64,000 nt of DNA from Copromyces sp. CBS 386.78. Its lineage: Eukaryota > Ascomycota > Sordariomycetes > Sordariales > Sordariaceae. The notes beneath the pieces are model-generated. The model was not told the DNA's origin. It made no database searches and saw only the letters and a program-made list of their open reading frames with translations. The first letter of the stretch is position 1. Each line of letters starts with the position of its first letter. This document shows positions 59,258 to 64,000 of this stretch, piece by piece. Where the stretch lies: NCBI GenBank assembly GCA_030685235.1, contig MU839182.1, positions 1 through 64,000 of the forward strand. The letters run 5' to 3'. The position numbers were made by a program, and so were the translations under genes.

Positions 59258-60055
59258 GTAGAGAGATTTGGTGGGTGATTTGTTGGGATGGTGAGTGATT
59301 CTGATCCATGACAACTTCAAAAAGTTGGAAAGTTGGAACTGAATGCCAAGGGAGAAGCTGCCTGCAGAGTTTTCATGCTCATACTTCTCGCAACTCTGCT
59401 TTGCTTTGTTACTTCGCTCTTGACATGTTGTTTGGTTTGCCTTCGTTATCTTATTCCCACCTAACTGGCTTGTCTGCAAACGAACTCAAATGCCATTGCC
59501 ACCTGCCCATGATTGACTTAGGGGGTTGAGAAAAAGTCCCACCACCACAACCCCCAAGCAAAAGAGAAGAAGATGAGCGAGCAGAGCAAAAGCAACAAAT
59601 AAGAAGGTAAAAAAAAAAAGGTTTACAAAGCAAAAAACATACAACACCTGGGATTCGCTGGTCGTCACCGACCCAACTACTAGTCAGGCGATTGGTAGCT
59701 TATCTATGGGAGAGCGGACGGGATCCCGAGTTTTCTACCATCTATGGTCGTATGTGCTGGTAGTAACTTGTTTAGGTGCTTATATGGTTGCATGTATACC
59801 TACGTGAGAGGAAATATCCTGATGTTGGTGATGGTGTTGATGTTGGTGGAAGTGAAGTTGTGGATTTTGAAGTTTTGTCTGCGAAGGAGGTAGCTGTGGA
59901 AAGTTAAAAACAAAAATAAGACAATGGTAAAAAGGGATGGAAAGACATTACTTCACCAGGAAACCACGGCAGGCGCAACTTGAGGACTGGGAGTGGAAAA
60001 AGTGGCAGGAGTATGCGACACATGGGTCAAGTTGGCGCGAGTCCAGTAAAAGTAG
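59258..60055. other. Intergenic, no supported gene
   Basis: No gene or recognisable family block. The T/A-rich stretch near 59,600-59,640 includes a short A run. It may contain further unrecognisable remnants of the F-box-like family. Confidence 0.45.
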
Positions 60056-60156
60056 GAAGGCTTGGAGGTGCACTTGACGACGGTGGCCACCACATTCGAT
60101 TCAAGTGGCACCATCTGATTCCGGTGATCCTCCACGCTATCTACGCGGTCGCTGAG
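60056..60156 (+). pseudogene. Relic of the F-box-like family C-terminus
   Basis: EGLEV (60,056-60,070) in one frame, followed in another frame by ALDDGGHHIRFKWHHLIPVI (60,070-60,129). Together they match KGLEVLDDGRRVQFDWKELM of member A and DVLDDGHRIRFPWKKVM of member B, with one frameshift at the joint. Nothing else of the family is recognisable around it. A 15-nt G run (60,162-60,176) follows directly. Confidence 0.65.
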
Positions 60157-60336
60157 ACAAAGGGGGGGGGGGGGGGATAAGAACAAGATGGAAAAGAATA
60201 TTGAACCTAGCAGTCTACATGCAGCGTCTACAAGCGGAATAGCAGTCGCAACAATCGACACCCAACTGTCACTCAACCATCACTCAACCATCACCAAACC
60301 ACCACCCAGGCTGGACTCTCAACAACAACACCACTT

Positions 60337-60866
60337 CTAAGTCCTCTCACAAACCACCTGATAACTCGCAATCCCCCTCCCCACAAACCCACCACAAGTA
60401 TTCGGCGCCACAGTCCCAAACGCGCTTCCACCAGCCGCGCACCCCGTTCCCTCATAGTACCTCAACAAGCACTTATTCGCCTCGGGCCAAACGCCCGTGA
60501 TCCTGACCGACTGGACTGGCGTCGACACGCCGTTGTTGAGGAACTCGTAACACCCTTGGGAGAGCGTGGTATCGGGCGACAGAGTGGCGTAAGAGACGGG
60601 GATCAAGACCTCTGAGGGCGGACCGGAGCAGGAGGTTGAGGAGAGGAAAGGTTGGAGAGAGGCGTTTTGGTTAGGGTTTGAGAGGGGGGGTTGGGAGCTT
60701 GATTGGAGTTGAGGGTTAGCTTGTGGGAAAGGGAGGAAGGGAGGAAATATCGGCTTAGGTACTTTTGTCTGTTGGTGAGAATTTGAATGGGTTGGGGAGC
60801 GGCGAGGGCGCCGCCGGTTGTGAAGGCGAGGAAGACGACGACGGTTGGGAGGGTTGAGAACTTCAT
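60337..60866 (-). CDS. Secreted six-cysteine protein, probably frameshifted in a Pro-rich linker
   Basis: The minus strand starts MKFSTLPTVVVFLAFTTGGA (signal peptide, Ala-rich cleavage region at about residues 20-23), then PQPIQILTNRQK. The C-terminal part, in another frame, reads SCSGPPSEVLIPVSYATLSP and ends with YQVVCERT; it has six Cys (SSTSC, SQGC, ANKC, GTGC, PNTC, VVC). Between them lies GTACCT (about 60,763) as a donor and CTAAC followed by AATCAAG as branch and acceptor, but this intron joins into the wrong frame and leads to a stop. No other GT fits the phase. Either one base has been lost or gained in the C-rich linker (60,640-60,700), or there is an unusual splice. Signal peptide, Cys pattern and TATA box argue that a functional gene existed recently. 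Family not recognised. Confidence 0.55.
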
Positions 60867-61710
60867 TGTGCTTTTTGGTGCTAGAAGCTAGCGGTAGGTA
60901 CTTGAACTTTGCAGGAGGATGCAGTAAAGTTGATAGTATAAGGAATAATGAGCAATCCCATATCCAAAATTCGTCGAGGACTCGTGGCTTTATATGTCGT
61001 CCACCCGTTCACCGCATATCCCAATTTGGAACACTCTTTCTTTCCGTGACACAAACGCCTCTTTGCCAACTGACATCTGACTGTCCGGACTGACCTTCCC
61101 TTTCCCACTTCCCATTCGGTGTACCGTACCCGTTCATCACGATGAGGGCATATTTCCCGAGCCAGCTTTACCAAGGAAGCCTGACATTGCGGCTCGTAAT
61201 TCGTAAAGCAAGCAGGTGAGGGCGTGGCGCAGTTCAGCCCCCGAAAAGCGGTACATGGTTAGGCCGACCATCGTGTAGGCCTATAAGACGGCAAGGAACG
61301 TTCCATACAATCATACGCCCGGCTTGTCTTGGGGTTGCTGAGCCGCAAATAGATCACCAACCAGGTTTGCATTTGCATTCCAGCATCGGACTTGTCACTT
61401 GTGTCGAGTTTTAAGCCTCCTCTTGGAGCTAACACCCCGTCCAGTGCCGCAGTTGCGGATTCGACTTGGCGATTGCTAGGCCGTGTTGGAGTCCCAGCCA
61501 GTCAGAGTTGCAAAGATGACGTTTGCGAGTTATTAATAAGGTATACGCTGATGGAAATGCTCGTGTTGCACAGGTCATAATACCTTATGGATGGTTTGGT
61601 CGGCTGGTTGCCCGGTCATCAGTCACGATTCGCCCCGAGCCAACGGGCTACGTACCTTAGGTGCCAATACGAGTTCCAATAGGGGTATGATACCTTACCT
61701 AGGCCGAAGT
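60867..61710. other. Intergenic region, including promoter of the secreted protein
   Basis: Holds a minus-strand TATA box and the leader of the 60,866 gene, then about 650 bp with no supported gene up to the 3' end of the next minus-strand gene. Confidence 0.5.
60988..60994 (-). promoter_or_regulatory. TATA box of the 60,866 secreted-protein gene
   Basis: TATAAAG on the minus strand, 122-128 bp upstream of the start codon. The spacing is almost the same as for the other small secreted protein in the window (115 bp). Confidence 0.55.
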
Positions 61711-62658
61711 TTATGCCATTTCTGTACCACGTACCAAGTCCTTGAAGTAGCGCTCCCTGACTTCATCCTCACTGTCTTCCAGCCAACCTTCACCCGGTAT
61801 CCAGCGCTCAAGTCCCGTCATCTTGTATCTTCTCTCCCACTTCTTCAACAAGGCGTTCATAAGCTGGACCCCGTTGATCCTATACCCGAGGAAGAGACCT
61901 GAGTTTTCGCAAGGGAAAATACCAACGGCCTTGGCCCGTACCTCCACCCGTAGTGTTGCTTTTCTTCCATGTCCGCATCAGCTCACCAATGAGCTGGCTT
62001 GAATTAAATATAATTGAGCCTGCTTCATCTTCTTGGACGTCGGGCACATGGCTGACACGTATCTCCCCTACTAGGGACCGGTAACCGTAGTTATAGTCCA
62101 GATTCAGCTGGAAGAAAAAAGATCGTATTGGGTTGTCGCAAAGTCCATCGCGTGGGAAGCTGCCAAGATAGTCAATTCTCCCATCCTTACGGGAAACCTT
62201 CTACTATAGCCCAGCTGTACGTACTCTAAGCAATCATTCCGTGATGATCGCGGGTGGTGGCTGGAGACAAACAGTGTTACAGTGTCCTTGTCCTCGTTTA
62301 TCAATGTGGACTCGTGATCCTCATCAGCTTCGAAATCATCGTCACTCTTGAGGGTCCAGAACCGGCAGAACCGCCTCATGTTGTCTAAACCCGGCTGGTA
62401 AGGGTTAGAGGTAGTGTAGTCCGGGTAGAATGCAATCCCCACGCTCAACATGGGAAGTAAAAGCTGCCGGTATAGAGCGTCGATGCGCTGCCTCTGCTGA
62501 TGATTCAGCTGGCGGAGAGTCTCCCAGGGATAAAACGGGTCGATGTAGATATTCCAGAGCCCCAAATGGATACTGACGAGCTCGTGGAGAACTTGGTGCA
62601 CCAGTTCCAGAGGTAGGGACTGCCAGATTGGCGAGAGATGTGTGGTCGTCGGCGCCAT
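61711..62658 (-). CDS. F-box-like family member D, three exons, 258 aa
   Basis: Proposed exons 62658-62191, 62107-61987 and 61898-61711. Intron 1 (83 bp) has GTAAGG...TTTTTTCTTCCAG. Intron 2 is best placed as 88 bp with donor GTGAGC; a 43-bp alternative with donor GTACGG keeps the same phase but is unusually short. ATG 62,658 gives MAPTTTHLSPIWQSLPLELV and HQVLHELV, the F-box-like block also seen in members A-C. The middle has diverged: an acidic DDDFEADEDHES segment, then DTVTLFVSS where A and B have EKVTFFL. The C-terminus has LFLGYRINGVQLMNALLKKW and ERWIPGEGWLEDSEDEVRER, the latter matching the out-of-frame tail of member A. It is inverted relative to A-C and the most divergent, so probably the oldest duplicate. 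Function as an F-box adaptor is inferred only. Confidence 0.65.
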
Positions 62659-63362
62659 TATCGGCGAGTATCGATCGCAGCGGAGGAGAAGGACACTGCC
62701 TGTGCCATAGTGAGCAAAAGTATCACTAAATGACAAACTCGTAGGATTTTACCGGTACATGCAGTTCTCCTTGACGAGTTACCGACTCGATGTTTGATGT
62801 TAAAGTCGAGGTTTAAGCCTAGACTATAGTGTGGGTAGATGATGTGACCTCAGGTACAGGGCGGGCGGGGATCATTGAATGCCCTAGGTTGTTACCTTAG
62901 GTAATTGTCAATGCAGCCTCAAAACCCCACTGACAATCCGTAGTTACAGTGTGACTACCTCTATGGTACCCTGTTTCGGTGCAGGGGATATGCCCGCGCT
63001 AACAGCACCCCTGCTCCTATGAATTCCCCCGCAAGACGCCCGCCATTCCGATTGCGCAACATCATCACACTGACCATCAAGGTGCCTTCCCGTCCTTCCA
63101 TCTCCCTCCATCACCAAATATTTCCATCTCTGTCTCCGTTTCTCCTGCGTCTGTCTTTCGACACAGCCTACGCGCCCACCTCTCGCCGTGTCCGATCTGA
63201 TGCTCCTGCTGGTCAGCGAGTCGATATCCTCACAACTTGTCCGAATAAACATGCACTGACCGTCACCACAACCACGCCCGGCTCTTCCATTCTTCCATTC
63301 TTCCAGTCAAGCCGCGACGAAGACACGCACAGCCGAGTCACAGACCGATTGACCGAGTCACA
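62659..63362. other. Divergent promoter region between F-box-like gene D and ATG17
   Basis: About 700 bp. The right half (63,080-63,360) is strongly CT-rich on the plus strand, the usual look of a housekeeping fungal promoter and leader for ATG17. A CCTTAGGTA-type palindrome lies near 62,896. No gene seen. Confidence 0.55.
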
Positions 63363-64000
63363 ATGAGCCTCCATTCCCACTCTCCCAGTCCAGCCGCCCT
63401 CTCACCCGACGAAACCCCCCAACCGAGACGGCCTTCACCAACATGCCTTCACGATGCCGCCCCCGCTGCACCATCATCCAGATCACCAAGCTACGAGCCT
63501 GAGGACAAGGCAGACTCCCCCGAGCTCGACGCCGATGATGACGACGACAACGTGCCCGTTGAAGTCTTGGTTAAGCATCTCCTCGCCGCCAAGCAGTCCC
63601 TCTCCTCCATGACCCTCGTCCTGCGCGCCAACGACCTTGCCACCTCTGCTCGCCAAATGCACCAAGAATCCGTCATCCTCTCGGCCCAGACCGCCTTCCT
63701 ACGCCATGGCATCCTCGACGAGGTACGCATCCTCCAGCAAGTGCGTCGCGGCATGGCGCGCGCCTACGACAACGGTACGCGCGAGTTCAAGAAGATTATC
63801 CGCGACCTCGACACCGCCGACGGTCGACTCGGGAAAATCATGGACTTCTTACGCAAGACCACAGTCGAGAACGTCTTCCGCCAGCCGGGCGAGGAGCCAA
63901 AGTGCCTGCTGGATTTCGTCGACCCCAAGGTTGTCGAACAAGTGCGCGACGCCCTCAAGGAAAACATCCAGGAGCTTCAAGCAGCCAAGACCTCCTTCGA
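63363..64000 (+). CDS. atg17: Autophagy-related protein 17, N-terminal 212 codons (runs off the window)
   Basis: By family, Atg17 is the scaffold of the Atg1/ULK kinase complex that starts autophagosome formation at the phagophore assembly site; it is a long curved helical dimer. The frame starts at ATG 63,363 (MSLHSHSPSPAAL) after a CT-rich leader. The first 55 residues are Ser/Pro- and Asp-rich and disordered. From about residue 60 the sequence is helical and family-like: VEVLVKHLLAAKQSLSSMTL, VLRANDLATSARQMHQESVI, LSAQTAFLRHGILDEVRIL, VRRGMARAYDNGTREFKKII, DTADGRLGKIMDFLRKTTVE, FRQPGEEPKCLLDFVD, and ALKENIQELQAAKTSF at the window end. No intron is needed so far. The remainder lies beyond base 64,000. 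Confidence 0.85.
   Translation, partial: MSLHSHSPSPAALSPDETPQPRRPSPTCLHDAAPAAPSSRSPSYEPEDKADSPELDADDDDDNVPVEVLVKHLLAAKQSLSSMTLVLRANDLATSARQMHQESVILSAQTAFLRHGILDEVRILQQVRRGMARAYDNGTREFKKIIRDLDTADGRLGKIMDFLRKTTVENVFRQPGEEPKCLLDFVDPKVVEQVRDALKENIQELQAAKTSF

Noticed and set aside
60603..60866. The 87-codon minus-strand frame taken as a complete protein
   Set aside because: It reads through the probable intron into a Pro-rich, Cys-free tail, while the real Cys-rich C-terminus lies in another frame directly downstream.

Overview
The window looks like nuclear DNA of a filamentous ascomycete, most likely a Neurospora/Sordaria relative. Three things point there. Introns are short (about 57-123 bp) with GTRNGY-type donors and CTAAC/CTGAC-like branch sites. 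The proteins are of fungal type (CSC1-like channel, Pho80-type cyclin, ATG17). A roughly 10.4 kb block (about 12,560-22,930) is so rich in A+T and TpA, with G:C-to-A:T decay of transposon genes, that repeat-induced point mutation (RIP) is the natural explanation. The genus is an inference; no sequence search was possible.

Layout. (1) 1-12,559: no convincing protein gene; long poly-T tracts at the left edge and a 305-bp inverted repeat whose arms carry small hairpins that differ by paired substitutions. (2) 12,560-22,930: nested, RIP-mutated mobile elements. A Ty3/gypsy element (14,092-22,062, minus strand, two 205-bp LTRs, AATAT target duplication) sits inside a decayed hAT/DUF659-like transposon read on the plus strand. 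A short terminal-inverted-repeat element (18,173-18,597) and a normal-GC island (15,161-15,648) lie inside the gypsy element. (3) 22,931-38,328: normal base composition, still no gene I can support. (4) 38,329-55,000: ordinary gene-bearing DNA. It holds an Asp/Ser/Thr-rich secreted protein, a single-pass membrane protein, a four-exon CSC1/OSCA-type channel, a six-cysteine small secreted protein with a TATA box, a Pho80-type cyclin and a thiamine-diphosphate enzyme. (5) 56,600-62,700: a local family of F-box-like proteins. One member looks intact, one is spliced, one has a 3' frameshift, one is a pseudogene broken over three frames, and one is a 100-bp relic; a second six-cysteine secreted protein, possibly frameshifted, lies among them. 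(6) 63,363-64,000: the 5' part of ATG17, divergent from the last F-box-like gene.

The genes do not form an obvious pathway or metabolic cluster. The most unusual parts are the rapidly decaying F-box-like cluster, the nested RIP-killed elements with non-RIP inserts, and the inverted repeat with covarying hairpins.
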